The notes: generated by a model not told the origin, from the sequence alone. Positions 7,769 through 16,363 are shown, counted from the first letter of the stretch. The stretch: 30,526 nt of DNA from JAOSJT01 sp035914695 (GCA_035914695.1 JAMIQH010000260.1:1-30526); one strand, 5' to 3'. Translations and numbers: made by a program.

Positions 7769-8800
7769 ATGAACAAGTATTTGATAGCACTCTCGATGTT
7801 CGCCACGCTGCTGCTTGCGGCGGGTTCGGCACAGGCACAGACCGAAGTTGCCAAATACGCGGGCGAATTCATGGCCACGGGCTTCGGCAGCCGCGCGCTG
7901 GGCATGGGTGGCGCGCACAGCGCCATGGCGTCCGATGTGACCGCGGCGTACTGGAATCCCGCCGGCCTCATGCGCATGGACTATCCTGAAATCGGCCTCA
8001 TGCATGAGCAGCGCTTTGGCGGGCTGTTGAGCTTCAATTACGGTGGTGTTGCCTGGCCGTTCGGCTCGCGATCCACTGTGGCACTGTCGGTGACGCGCCT
8101 CGGGGTGGACGACATTCCCGACACGCGCGGCGCACTGATCGATCTCAACGGCAATGGACAGCTCGACGAAGGCGAACGCCTCGATCCCTCCAAGGTCACC
8201 ATGTTCAGCACCGCCGATTGGGTGGCGTACGGTACCTTCGCGTTTCGCAGCAGCAAGGAATTGACGCTGGGTGTGAATCTCAAGTTCATCCATCGCGCGC
8301 ATCACATCGAATCGGCCACGGGTGTGGGCTTCGATATCGGCGCACAGTACCGGGCGATGGACGACTTGTTCCTCGGCGCCACGGTACAGGACGTGACCAC
8401 CACGCTGATGGCCTGGAGCACGGGACGCAACGAACTCGTGTCGCCCACGCTCAAGCTGGGTGCGGCGTATCAGCTCGCGCTGCTCGGCGGCACCATCACG
8501 CCGGCGGTGGATTTCGATGTGATGTTCGAGAATCGCCGCTACGCTTCCACCTTCAACGTTGGAGCGGTGAGTGTCAATCCGCGCGCAGGTCTGGAGTATC
8601 GCTTCAAGGATATTTTCGCGCTGCGCGGCGGATACAGCGACACGCAGGATTTGACCTTCGGCGCGGGAATTCATTTGCCGAAATTGTATCTTGATTACGC
8701 GTTCGGGCAAAACGATTTGTTCAGCGATTTCAAGGATGCGTCCCATCGCATCTCGCTGCGTCTCGTGCTCGAGGAAAAGCATTTTGCACGTACAGAATAA
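7769..8800 (+). CDS. PorV/PorQ family outer-membrane protein
   Basis: A 343-residue beta-barrel protein. A signal peptide (MNKYLIALSMFATLLLAAG, with AQA before the likely cleavage after residue 23) precedes the characteristic block GSRALGMGGAHSAM...DVTAAYWNPAGL, typical of PorV/PorQ and FadL-like barrels. Alternating hydrophobic strands then run to the C-terminus. In Bacteroidota PorV shuttles type IX secretion substrates to the attachment complex; many paralogues have unknown roles. An AAAAAAGG-type ribosome-binding site precedes the ATG. A T9SS/FlgD C-terminal domain at the right end of this window fits the same biology. No other T9SS component is nearby, so this may be a paralogue and not PorV itself. 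Confidence 0.85.
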   Translation: MNKYLIALSMFATLLLAAGSAQAQTEVAKYAGEFMATGFGSRALGMGGAHSAMASDVTAAYWNPAGLMRMDYPEIGLMHEQRFGGLLSFNYGGVAWPFGSRSTVALSVTRLGVDDIPDTRGALIDLNGNGQLDEGERLDPSKVTMFSTADWVAYGTFAFRSSKELTLGVNLKFIHRAHHIESATGVGFDIGAQYRAMDDLFLGATVQDVTTTLMAWSTGRNELVSPTLKLGAAYQLALLGGTITPAVDFDVMFENRRYASTFNVGAVSVNPRAGLEYRFKDIFALRGGYSDTQDLTFGAGIHLPKLYLDYAFGQNDLFSDFKDASHRISLRLVLEEKHFARTE

Positions 8801-8807
8801 CAGGCGT

Positions 8808-9497
8808 ATGCGTAACGATTCTTCGAAAAACCGTGAGCATGCCCTCGCGGTTTTTCTTTTCATTGCCCTCCTCCCCCTGCTGCTTGTTGCAACGAGCGGC
8901 TGCAAATCCTCGTCCGACGGGGACGCGAACAACACTCCTGCCATCGACAGCTCGGATGTGTATACACTCGAGTTGCTGAAGGACAGATTGGAAAAGGACA
9001 AATACCTCCTGTCCAATCCTTCCACGCCGATCAAGGCGTCGGACATGGGCGCGTTTCGCGGCCTCGCGTACTACCCGCCGGACAAGAGCTTCGCTCTACC
9101 CGTCGTGTTGCAGCGGCTTGCCACGCCGGAGGAAATCGTGATGGCAACATCGAAGGACAAGCCACGGCTTATGTTGTACATTGGGGATTTCCGCTTCACG
9201 CTGCAGGGCAAGGACTGTGCGTTGCGCGTGTACGCGCCGAAAGACACGAGCGAAGGCAACTACTGGTTCATTCCGTTCACCGATCTCACGACAGGTGACG
9301 ACAGCTATGAAGCCGGACGGTACATCGACATCGAGGACACGTCGTCGGACAGCACCTTCCTGGATTTCAACTACGCCTACAATCCCTACTGCGCATACAA
9401 CGAGCGCTATGACTGTCCCATCCCTCCAGCGGAAAACGCACTGCCCGTGGCGATCACCGCGGGAGAAAAGCGCTTCCCCCTCGGCCATGCGCATTGA
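8808..9497 (+). CDS. DUF1684 domain lipoprotein
   Basis: A 229-residue lipoprotein. The signal sequence (residues 1-31) ends in the lipobox VATSGC with Cys32. The body matches the DUF1684 pattern: YYPPD near the start, then FIPFTDLTTGDDSYEAGRY, DFNYAYNPYCAYNERYDCPI, PPAENALPVAI and AGEKRF at the end. DUF1684 has no known function. The start must be ATG 8808: no other in-frame ATG, GTG or TTG occurs before the lipobox, and the open frame upstream to 8691 only overlaps the PorV-like gene. The stop of the PorV-like gene is 7 bp upstream. The first codons coincide with a terminator-like hairpin (see the separate entry). Its end overlaps the next gene by 11 bp. Confidence 0.88.
   Translation: MRNDSSKNREHALAVFLFIALLPLLLVATSGCKSSSDGDANNTPAIDSSDVYTLELLKDRLEKDKYLLSNPSTPIKASDMGAFRGLAYYPPDKSFALPVVLQRLATPEEIVMATSKDKPRLMLYIGDFRFTLQGKDCALRVYAPKDTSEGNYWFIPFTDLTTGDDSYEAGRYIDIEDTSSDSTFLDFNYAYNPYCAYNERYDCPIPPAENALPVAITAGEKRFPLGHAH
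8825..8860 (+). terminator. Intrinsic terminator-like hairpin inside the start of the DUF1684 lipoprotein gene
   Basis: GAAAAACCGTGAG (8825-8837) pairs with 8844-8856 over 13 bp, with one G-U pair and a 6-base loop. The right arm is embedded in a T-rich run (TTTTTCTTTT, 8851-8860). It lies 25 bp after the PorV-like stop codon and would be read as a textbook rho-independent terminator for that gene. It also encodes residues 6-16 of the lipoprotein, so it may act as an attenuator that translating ribosomes open. Confidence 0.75.
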
Positions 9498-10098
9498 TCA
9501 TCGCGGGCTGCTTCCCGCGCTACTCGCCGTGCTACTGGCCGCCTGCTCGTCGGCTCCGGAAACCGATGTCGGCGAGGAGGGACCATCCTTCTACCGCTAT
9601 GCCGCCAACGCCGAGATGAGCGACGCGTATGTGTCGTCGAGCGATGGCGCCCTGCGCGTGCTGACGCCACGCGGCTGGCGCAAAGCTGTGGATAGACAGC
9701 AGGCCCCCGCCATCGTGCTCTGGTTGCTGCGCGAGGATTACAGCGCCTCGCTGTCCTTCCTCCCTATGCAGATGGATCCGGGATTGTATCTCACGTTGAA
9801 AAAAGACGGTATCGAGGCGGTTGGCAAAGTCAGTCTCAGTCTCAAGCAGCGCACCGCCGACGACTCCGTGCGTGTGGTGCAGCCCGTGGAGCAGTTCCGC
9901 GTGGGAGGCCGCGTGTGTGCCGCCTACGAGTACCGCCTTGGCAGCACCGCGCCGCTGATTCGCGTGGTGGTGTTCGACAGCGGTTCGCGCTTCGTTGAAT
10001 GCGCCCTGTATCCCGCTTCGCCCGAAATCACGCCAGCCGAGAATCGGCGCCTCTTCGAGGTGCAGCAAAGCGTGCTTGCGTCCTTGGTGGCGAACTGA
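9487..10098 (+). CDS. Lipoprotein of unknown function
   Basis: A 203-residue lipoprotein. The signal sequence (MRIDHRGLLPALLAVLLAAC) ends in an LLAAC lipobox at Cys20. The mature part (YVSSSDGALRVLTPRGWRKA, then a long beta-rich stretch) loosely recalls DcrB/PsbP-type envelope proteins that begin with a P-x-GW motif; I hold this only as a possibility. ATG 9487 was chosen because it gives a clean lipoprotein signal and an 11-bp overlap with the DUF1684 gene; the longer frame to 9181 is a shadow of that gene. Its TGA overlaps the ATG of tadA (TGATG), which indicates translational coupling. Confidence 0.82.
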   Translation: MRIDHRGLLPALLAVLLAACSSAPETDVGEEGPSFYRYAANAEMSDAYVSSSDGALRVLTPRGWRKAVDRQQAPAIVLWLLREDYSASLSFLPMQMDPGLYLTLKKDGIEAVGKVSLSLKQRTADDSVRVVQPVEQFRVGGRVCAAYEYRLGSTAPLIRVVVFDSGSRFVECALYPASPEITPAENRRLFEVQQSVLASLVAN

Positions 10099-10571
10099 TG
10101 CCGAGCGATCACGAGCGGTGGATGGAAGTGGCGCTGCGGCAGGCCGAGCGCGCGCTGGAAGAAGGTGAAGTGCCGGTGGGAGCCGTGGTGGTCAAGGATG
10201 GCGCGATCATCGGCAAAGGATACAATCAAAATGAGACGCTGCGTGACCCAACGGCGCACGCGGAAATCATCGCCATCACCGCCGCGGCGAATGCGTTGGG
10301 CGATAAACGCCTCGTCGGCTGCACTCTGTACGTCACGCTCGAGCCCTGCGCCATGTGCGCGGGCGCCATTGTACTGGCACGCATTCCCACACTGGTGTTC
10401 GCCGCCTACGACGCCAAGGCCGGCGCCTGTGGCACACTGATGAATATCGTCGAAGACCCACGCCTGAACCATCGCGTGCATGTGGTGCCAGGTGTGCTCG
10501 ATCTCCAATCGGCCGCCCTGCTGAAAAGCTTCTTCGGCACGCTGCGCCTCGGCGCGACGGATGGACAGTAA
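10098..10571 (+). CDS. tadA: tRNA-specific adenosine deaminase
   Basis: A 157-residue zinc deaminase with the two motifs of the family: TAHAEIIAI (zinc-binding His54, catalytic Glu56) and PCAMCAGAI (zinc-binding Cys83 and Cys86). TadA converts A34 to inosine in the wobble position of tRNA-Arg(ACG). The length is normal for TadA. The ATG at 10098 overlaps the preceding stop codon by one base; the longer frame back to 9999 is an artefact of the upstream lipoprotein gene. TadA and guanine deaminase are related, but the EPCAMCAGAIVLARIP segment fits TadA. Confidence 0.93.
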   Translation: MPSDHERWMEVALRQAERALEEGEVPVGAVVVKDGAIIGKGYNQNETLRDPTAHAEIIAITAAANALGDKRLVGCTLYVTLEPCAMCAGAIVLARIPTLVFAAYDAKAGACGTLMNIVEDPRLNHRVHVVPGVLDLQSAALLKSFFGTLRLGATDGQ

Positions 10572-10724
10572 AAATCCACCACCGACAACACGCGGACAAC
10601 CACACAACTCCGAGCCATTGCGCACAGTGACGTGACGGAACTTGAACGCGACGGAAACGGCATGCAATCACCAACGAGACAGGCACTGGAACGCATGAGC
10701 GGCGGGACTTTCGCGAAGTACCTC

Positions 10725-13637
10725 ATGGGAACGCGGACAGTGCCACAACGGGCCGTCGTGGCGCTGTGTCTGGTGGTAACGGCGCTGCTGCTGCACGCAT
10801 GTTCCATCGCTGTGCGTAGCGTGGAAGAAACGCCGACCCCGCCGCCCTCTACTCCCGGCATCAACGTCCCTCTCGCGGTGAAGGACACGCTACTCGAGGA
10901 TTTTGAGATTCCCGGCTATCCGCATGTGTATTCGCCGTGGGTGGACAGCGTGTACAGCACGTTGTCGCCGCGTGCCCGCCTGGCGCAACTGGTCACGGTG
11001 TTCAGTTTCAGCGATCGCACACACCGCACCTGGTCGCGTGTGAAGCACGCCGTATGTGTGGATAGCGTCGGGGGAGTGATTTTCTCGCGTGGAAGCAGCA
11101 GCGCACTCAAGGCATTGACCGACAGCATGCAGCGCGCGGCGCGCGTGCCGCTGCTGACGGCGGCGGATTTCGAATACGGTCCGGGCATGCGTCTCAGCGA
11201 TGGCACGCGTTATCCTTCGGCCATGGCATTGGGTGCGACGCGCAACACCGATCTGGCCTATCGCGCAGGTGCCATGGTGGCGCGGGAAATGCGCACGCTC
11301 GGGGTGATGCAGAATTACGCGCCCGTGGCCGACGTCAATAACAATCCCCGCAATCCCATTATCAACACGCGCTCCTTTGGCGAACAGCCGGAGCTGGTGG
11401 CGGATATGGCGGAGGCCTGGATGCGGGGATTGCAGGATGGCGGTGTGATTGCGACCGCCAAGCATTTTCCCGGACACGGCGACACGCATGTTGATTCACA
11501 CACATCCCTTCCACTGCTTTCCTTCGATCGCGCACGGCTCGACAGTATGGAATTGCTGCCATTCCGTCGGCTGGTTGACGCCGGAATATTGTCAGTGATG
11601 ACGGGACATCTCGCAGTGTCAGGTATCACCGGCGATTCCACATTGCCAGCCACGTTCTCGCGCGTGCTGTTGGATTCGCTGCTCCGCGAGAGCTGGGATT
11701 TCCGTGGCTTGGTGGTCACGGATGCATTGAACATGAAAGCGCTGCAGCGTCTGCGCATTCGTAATCTTCCCACAGCGGCAGTGTCGGCCGGTGTGGACAT
11801 GCTGTTGATGCCGGAGGATGTGTCGAGCACCGTGGATTCGCTATTCGCAGCACTGACCCGCGGCGAAGTCGACAGCGCGCGCGTCGCCCGAGCGGTGCGA
11901 CGCGTCCTCGCCTCCAAGGAATGGGCGCTGCGCGAAGCACCTGTGGCGCCACTGCCCGGCATCGATGGCGACAGTGCCGCATCGCGGCTTGCTGACGAAA
12001 TCGCCGCGCGGGCTGTGACGGTGCTGCGCAACGAAGATGGCGCATTGCCCCTGCGTAGCGACAGCGCGCGCGTGACCTTGCTCTCGCTGTACCGCTCCGA
12101 CGCGGAGGACCGCGCGTTGCGCTTCGCATCGCTGCTCTCCTCCTCAGCGAGGGTCGCGCATGTGCCTGTCGCCGCCAAGGACAATGGACGTAACAGGAGC
12201 AATCGTCTCCGGGACTCGCTCGCCACAGCGGATATGGTGCTCGTGGCGGCATACGGATCGGCGCAGGTGGATGGAGTGGGCAACATTGCACTGGCCGCCT
12301 CCCATGTGTCCGCGTTGGAAGAAGTAGCGGCACTCAAGGTGCCTGTGGTGTTTCTGGCGCTGGGCTCTCCCTATTTCTGCACCGCCTTGCCGAGTGCCAC
12401 CGCGTACGTGTGCACGTATGGCGACGATGATGCATCCCTTCGAGCTGCTGAGTCCGTGCTACGAGGGCGTGTTGGAGCGCGTGGCACGCTGCCGGTCAGC
12501 ATTCCCGGCATTGCGGCGGTGGGCGACGGCCTACGGCTCCCTTCACCCGACGAACGCCGCGAGGCCGCTTTCGCCGATCGCTTCGCAGGCGTTGACTCGC
12601 TGATGCAGCATGCCATCGCACAGCGGCTTTTCCCCGGAGCGCAGTTGCTGGTTGGCACGCGCGATGGTCTCCGCTATCTCCGCAGCTATGGAGCGCTGAG
12701 CTACGACAGCGCCGCCATTCCCGTGACCGACAGCACGCTCTATGATCTTGCTTCACTCACAAAAGTCATAGCCACCACCCCGTCTGTCATGCTGTTATAT
12801 GAAGCTGGACAGGTGGCGTTGGATAGTGTCGTTGGGAAATATCTGCCGGAATTCGCGGTCAACGGCAAGGAAGCCGTCACCGTCCGCGATCTCTTGACGC
12901 ACTCGGCGGGTTTCGAGGCCTTTCGTCCTTTCCATCAGCTGGGCGTACTCTCGTCCGACAGCGTGCGCAAAGCGGTACTGGAGGCAGCGCCGGTATACGC
13001 GCCGGGCAGTGAAACGCGGTATTCGGATTTCAGTATGATTTCGCTGGGCGCGCTGGTGGAGCGCGTCAGCGGCATTCCGCTGGATCGCTTCGTCCGCGAG
13101 CGCATATTCGAGCCATTGGGTATGCACTCGACGGGCTTCCGCCCTCCCGATTCCTTGCGCGCGCGCATCGCTCCCACCGAGTATGACCGCGCGTGGCGAG
13201 GTCGGCTGTTGCAGGGCGAAGTGCACGACGAAACGGCGGCGCTTCTTGGCGGAGTGGCGGGGCACGCTGGCTTGTTCGGCACTGCGAGCGACATCGGCCG
13301 CTACGCGGAAATGCTGTTGCACGAAGGCAGACATGGAACAATGCGACTGTTCAGCGCCGACATCGTCGAGCGCTTCACGCAGCGTCAACCCGATCGCGGA
13401 ACACGCGCGCTGGGCTGGGACACCCGCTCGGTACGGGGCTCGTCCGCCGGGCGCTATTTTTCCTCGCTGTCCTACGGACACACCGGCTTCACCGGAACCT
13501 CGCTGTGGATCGATCCCGTGACAGGCGTGTACGTTGTCTTCCTCTGCAATCGCGTGCATCCCAGCCGTGCGAACAATCCCATGCCCGGGTTCCGTCCCGT
13601 GCTGCACGATGCGATTCGCGAGGCGTTGGCGCGATAA
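10725..13637 (+). CDS. NagZ-like GH3 N-acetylhexosaminidase fused to a serine beta-lactamase-like domain, lipoprotein
   Basis: About 970 residues. A lipoprotein signal (MGTRTVPQRAVV...ALLLHAC, Cys26) is followed by a GH3 domain (about 60-400) with KHFPGHGDTHVDSH (246-259, catalytic Asp-His) and the nucleophile Asp333 in VVTDALNM. A C-terminal GH3-like region (about 440-600) comes next, then a class C beta-lactamase/DD-peptidase-like domain (about 610-970) with Ser677-x-x-Lys680 (ASLTK), LLTHSAGF, YSD in place of YxN and HTG in place of KTG. The expected role is turnover of muropeptide GlcNAc and a hydrolytic or esterase-like activity on cell-wall products. The frame is open to GTG 10632, with ATGs at 10662 and 10695; I chose 10725 because it gives the best signal peptide, although it lacks a clear ribosome-binding site. 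It follows tadA in the same direction. Confidence 0.88.
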   Translation: MGTRTVPQRAVVALCLVVTALLLHACSIAVRSVEETPTPPPSTPGINVPLAVKDTLLEDFEIPGYPHVYSPWVDSVYSTLSPRARLAQLVTVFSFSDRTHRTWSRVKHAVCVDSVGGVIFSRGSSSALKALTDSMQRAARVPLLTAADFEYGPGMRLSDGTRYPSAMALGATRNTDLAYRAGAMVAREMRTLGVMQNYAPVADVNNNPRNPIINTRSFGEQPELVADMAEAWMRGLQDGGVIATAKHFPGHGDTHVDSHTSLPLLSFDRARLDSMELLPFRRLVDAGILSVMTGHLAVSGITGDSTLPATFSRVLLDSLLRESWDFRGLVVTDALNMKALQRLRIRNLPTAAVSAGVDMLLMPEDVSSTVDSLFAALTRGEVDSARVARAVRRVLASKEWALREAPVAPLPGIDGDSAASRLADEIAARAVTVLRNEDGALPLRSDSARVTLLSLYRSDAEDRALRFASLLSSSARVAHVPVAAKDNGRNRSNRLRDSLATADMVLVAAYGSAQVDGVGNIALAASHVSALEEVAALKVPVVFLALGSPYFCTALPSATAYVCTYGDDDASLRAAESVLRGRVGARGTLPVSIPGIAAVGDGLRLPSPDERREAAFADRFAGVDSLMQHAIAQRLFPGAQLLVGTRDGLRYLRSYGALSYDSAAIPVTDSTLYDLASLTKVIATTPSVMLLYEAGQVALDSVVGKYLPEFAVNGKEAVTVRDLLTHSAGFEAFRPFHQLGVLSSDSVRKAVLEAAPVYAPGSETRYSDFSMISLGALVERVSGIPLDRFVRERIFEPLGMHSTGFRPPDSLRARIAPTEYDRAWRGRLLQGEVHDETAALLGGVAGHAGLFGTASDIGRYAEMLLHEGRHGTMRLFSADIVERFTQRQPDRGTRALGWDTRSVRGSSAGRYFSSLSYGHTGFTGTSLWIDPVTGVYVVFLCNRVHPSRANNPMPGFRPVLHDAIREALAR

Positions 13638-13662
13638 TCGTTGCGCGATGGTCGTTGCCGTT

Positions 13663-13690
13663 GTAGAGACGGTGCATGCACCGTCTCTAC
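13663..13690. repeat. Perfect 28-bp palindrome (interspersed-repeat type)
   Basis: Bases 13663-13676 (GTAGAGACGGTGCA) are exactly inverted in 13677-13690, with no spacer. It begins 26 bp after the stop of the NagZ fusion gene, so as RNA it could also serve as a terminator or stabiliser. The GTAGAGACG...CGTCTCTAC ends are the form I associate with dispersed palindromic repeats in FCB-group and cyanobacterial genomes; copy number cannot be judged from one window. Confidence 0.75.
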
Positions 13691-13723
13691 GGTGGCCGAA
13701 CGGTGGCCGAACGGTGGCCGAAC
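13691..13723. repeat. Three perfect 11-bp tandem repeats (GGTGGCCGAAC)
   Basis: The unit GGTGGCCGAAC occurs three times without interruption at 13691-13701, 13702-13712 and 13713-13723, directly next to the 28-bp palindrome. The stretch between the NagZ fusion and the Fe-S protein (13638-13827) contains no credible gene; the remaining ~100 bases presumably hold the promoter of the downstream gene. Confidence 0.85.
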
Positions 13724-13827
13724 GCCGCGTCGCGATTGTGCATCTCCCCGTCAATCCGTAATTTCGGACATGGCCGGACGGTTCACATCGTCGGCACTCC
13801 ACAATCCTCTCTCGAAAGTCCAACCGT

Positions 13828-15834
13828 ATGGAAATCAAGAACATCATTTTCCTCCTCGTGCTGCTTGCCGCGTTCGGCGTGTTTGCCTGGACCGCACGCA
13901 AAGTGCTGGGCTATCTCGCCCTGGGCAAAGCCGAAAACCGCTTCGATCGTTTCGACAAGCGCATTTCCAACACGCTCGCCATCGCCTTCGGGCAAACGAA
14001 AATCCTCCGCGATCCCATCGCCGGTCCGGTACACGCGGGGATATTCTGGGGTTTTGTGATTCTGCTCACCGCCGTGGTGGAATCGATAGGCGAGGGATTG
14101 ATACACGGCTTTTCCTTCGCGTTTCTCGGTCCGCTGTACAACCTGATCGCGCTGTCCTCGGATATCATCGCGCTGGTGGTGCTCGTTGCCGTGCTTGTCG
14201 CGCTGTTCCGGCGGCACGTGGCGGGTCCGGATCGCTTGCGTAAACTCGACCGCGCATCGCAGATGGACGCGACGGTGATCCTCTGCACCATCGCGTTGAT
14301 CATGCTGTCGATGTTTGTGCAAAATGGCGCGCGTATCGCAGTGGGCGAGGGCGCGGCCTACGCATCGAACTGGCGACCGGTGAGCATGGCCTTCGCCGGA
14401 ATGTTCGGCGCGGATTCATGGCTCGTGTTCGAAATCTCCTGGTGGATACACATTCTGCTGGTGTTGGGCTTTCTCAATGCCCTGCCGTACACCAAGCATT
14501 TCCACGTTATCACTTCCGTGCCGAATGTGTATTTCAGCAACAAGGGCATACGCAAGGAAGGCGACGGCGCGCTGAAGCCGCTGAACCTCGAGGACGAAAC
14601 GGCGGAGAAATTCGGCGCGTCCGACATCGAGGATCTCACCTGGAAACAGCTGTTCGACAGCTACACCTGCACACACTGCGGCCGTTGCACCTCGGTATGC
14701 CCGGCGAATATCACCGGCAAATTGCTTTCACCAAAAAAGATCATCGTTGACACGCGCACGCGTCTCGAGGAAAAAGCGCCGCTTGTGGTGGCGGGCGCGA
14801 CCGACGATGCTGCACTGCAAAAGCAATTGCTGCATGATTATATCACACCGCAGGAGTTGTGGGCTTGCACCACCTGCCGCGCCTGCGTGCAGGAATGCCC
14901 GGTGATGATAGAACATGTGGATGAAATTGTGGAAATGCGCCGCTATCTCGCGCTGACCGAGGGCGAATTCCCCGAGCAATTGCAGTTGCTGTACCGCAAT
15001 CTCGAAAACAATTTCGCCCCGTGGCAATTCAGTCCCGAAGATCGCGCCGCCTGGGCCGACGGTCTGGATATTCCCGAATTGTCGCAGCTTGGCGATGCTA
15101 GCGATATCGACTATCTGTTCTGGGTGGGATGCGCAGGATCTTTCGACGCGCGATACAAAAAGGTGAGCGTCGCCCTGGCGCACATTATGAAGCGCGCCGG
15201 TTTGCGCTTCGCCATTCTCGGACGCGAGGAAAAGTGCAATGGCGATCCCGCGCGTCGCACGGGCAACGAATATCTCGCGCAGACGCTGATGATGGAGAAC
15301 ATCGAGCGTTTGAATGCCTACAATGTGAAAAACATCGTCACCGCCTGTCCGCATTGCTTCCATTCCATCAAGAATGAATTCCCGCAATTCGGCGGGAACT
15401 ACCGTGTTGTCCATCACTCCGAATTGATCGCCGCATTGCTCGACCGCGGCATCATCCAACTCGAGAAAGCACTCAACGGTGCCATCACCTTCCACGATAG
15501 TTGCTATCTCGGCCGCTACAACGACATTTACGAAGAGCCGCGCAATGTGCTGATGCACGTGCCCGAAGCTGAGTTGCGGGAAATGCCCCGCAGCCATGAC
15601 AAGGGTTTCTGCTGTGGCGCCGGCGGTGGCCAGATGTTCATGGAAGAAACGGAAGGAAAGCGCGTCAACATCGAACGTACCGAGGAGGCCCTGGCAAGCG
15701 GAGCCGGGACCATCGCCTCGGCATGTCCGTTCTGCATGACCATGATGACCGACGGGGTCAAGGAAAAAGGCAAACAAGAGGAAGTGGCGGTGAAGGATAT
15801 TGCCGAACTTGTTTATGAAGCGATGAGAAAATGA
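13828..15834 (+). CDS. Membrane-anchored Fe-S/CCG-domain oxidoreductase (heterodisulfide-reductase-like)
   Basis: A 668-residue electron-transfer protein. The N-terminal ~230 residues hold five hydrophobic segments, resembling a NarI/DsrM-like heme b or quinone-interacting module. Two 4Fe-4S motifs follow: Cys281-284-287-291 (CTHCGRCTSVCP) and Cys347-350-353-357 (CTTCRACVQECP). Then come two CCG domains: the first with VGCAGSFDARYKK and ACPHCF, the second with HDSCYLGRYND, FCCGAGGGQMF and ACPFCM. This layout is found in the HdrD/GlpC-like proteins that pass electrons from soluble donors, often electron-transfer flavoprotein, to the quinone pool. No ETF or dehydrogenase gene is beside it here, so the donor is unknown. 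It overlaps the next gene by ATGA. Confidence 0.88.
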   Translation: MEIKNIIFLLVLLAAFGVFAWTARKVLGYLALGKAENRFDRFDKRISNTLAIAFGQTKILRDPIAGPVHAGIFWGFVILLTAVVESIGEGLIHGFSFAFLGPLYNLIALSSDIIALVVLVAVLVALFRRHVAGPDRLRKLDRASQMDATVILCTIALIMLSMFVQNGARIAVGEGAAYASNWRPVSMAFAGMFGADSWLVFEISWWIHILLVLGFLNALPYTKHFHVITSVPNVYFSNKGIRKEGDGALKPLNLEDETAEKFGASDIEDLTWKQLFDSYTCTHCGRCTSVCPANITGKLLSPKKIIVDTRTRLEEKAPLVVAGATDDAALQKQLLHDYITPQELWACTTCRACVQECPVMIEHVDEIVEMRRYLALTEGEFPEQLQLLYRNLENNFAPWQFSPEDRAAWADGLDIPELSQLGDASDIDYLFWVGCAGSFDARYKKVSVALAHIMKRAGLRFAILGREEKCNGDPARRTGNEYLAQTLMMENIERLNAYNVKNIVTACPHCFHSIKNEFPQFGGNYRVVHHSELIAALLDRGIIQLEKALNGAITFHDSCYLGRYNDIYEEPRNVLMHVPEAELREMPRSHDKGFCCGAGGGQMFMEETEGKRVNIERTEEALASGAGTIASACPFCMTMMTDGVKEKGKQEEVAVKDIAELVYEAMRK

Positions 15835-16343
15835 CACACACATCCCTCCCCCGAAATTTCGCGCTGGCCCTGCTGCTGCTGCTGTCCGCCTGCGGTCCTT
15901 CCGCCGAGAAGGGTTCCTCCGCAGCGGACAGTACAAAGGCGGTGGCGGACGAGCGCCCCATTGTGCCGGACGAAGGCAAGGCCGTGGATCTGGCACGCTG
16001 GTCCGCGCAAAGCTATGCGGAGTTCGGCAAGCTGTTCGCCGATTTCGGCAAGCACGATCCTCCCATTATTCGCGGCTACGGCATCTGCGATTCCATCACC
16101 TGTGTGTTTCCCAGCACCGATGCGACAGCTCGCGCTGAAATCCTGATCTGCGACCTCGACGCGATATACAGCGCCGAGGATGCCTTTCGCCTGCTGGGCA
16201 TAGAAACGGGGCGCGTGCTGAACAGCGAAGCGAGTTGGGTGAGTCTCGCACCGGCCGACGACCGCTTTGCCTCGTTGAAGTACAAGACCATCGGATCCCA
16301 TGCCGATCGCACGCAGCAACTGCTGCTGCAATTCAAACGCTGA
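15831..16343 (+). CDS. Small lipoprotein of unknown function
   Basis: A 170-residue protein. The signal sequence (about 1-20, rich in leucine) ends in the lipobox LLSAC, followed by a Ser/Ala-rich linker with no clear motif. The mature part (about 55-170) contains GYGICDSITCVFPS and a regular alpha/beta pattern; I do not recognise a family. The start codon lies inside the ATGA overlap with the Fe-S protein gene, which suggests that the two are translationally coupled and may work together at the membrane. It is the last gene of this + strand block. Confidence 0.75.
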   Translation: MTHTSLPRNFALALLLLLSACGPSAEKGSSAADSTKAVADERPIVPDEGKAVDLARWSAQSYAEFGKLFADFGKHDPPIIRGYGICDSITCVFPSTDATARAEILICDLDAIYSAEDAFRLLGIETGRVLNSEASWVSLAPADDRFASLKYKTIGSHADRTQQLLLQFKR

Positions 16344-16363
16344 CACAACCCTCGCAACGGAAG

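Noticed and set aside
7748..9046. 432-codon open frame on the minus strand
   Set aside because: It lies opposite the PorV-like and DUF1684 genes, both well supported by family motifs; its translation is rich in His, Arg and Ala in the manner of antisense GC-rich frames.
13691..13723. CRISPR array
   Set aside because: The 11-bp units are directly adjacent with no spacers, and no cas gene is present.
12795..13901. 368-codon open frame on the minus strand
   Set aside because: It runs opposite the beta-lactamase-like domain and across the palindromic repeat; it has no recognisable domain.
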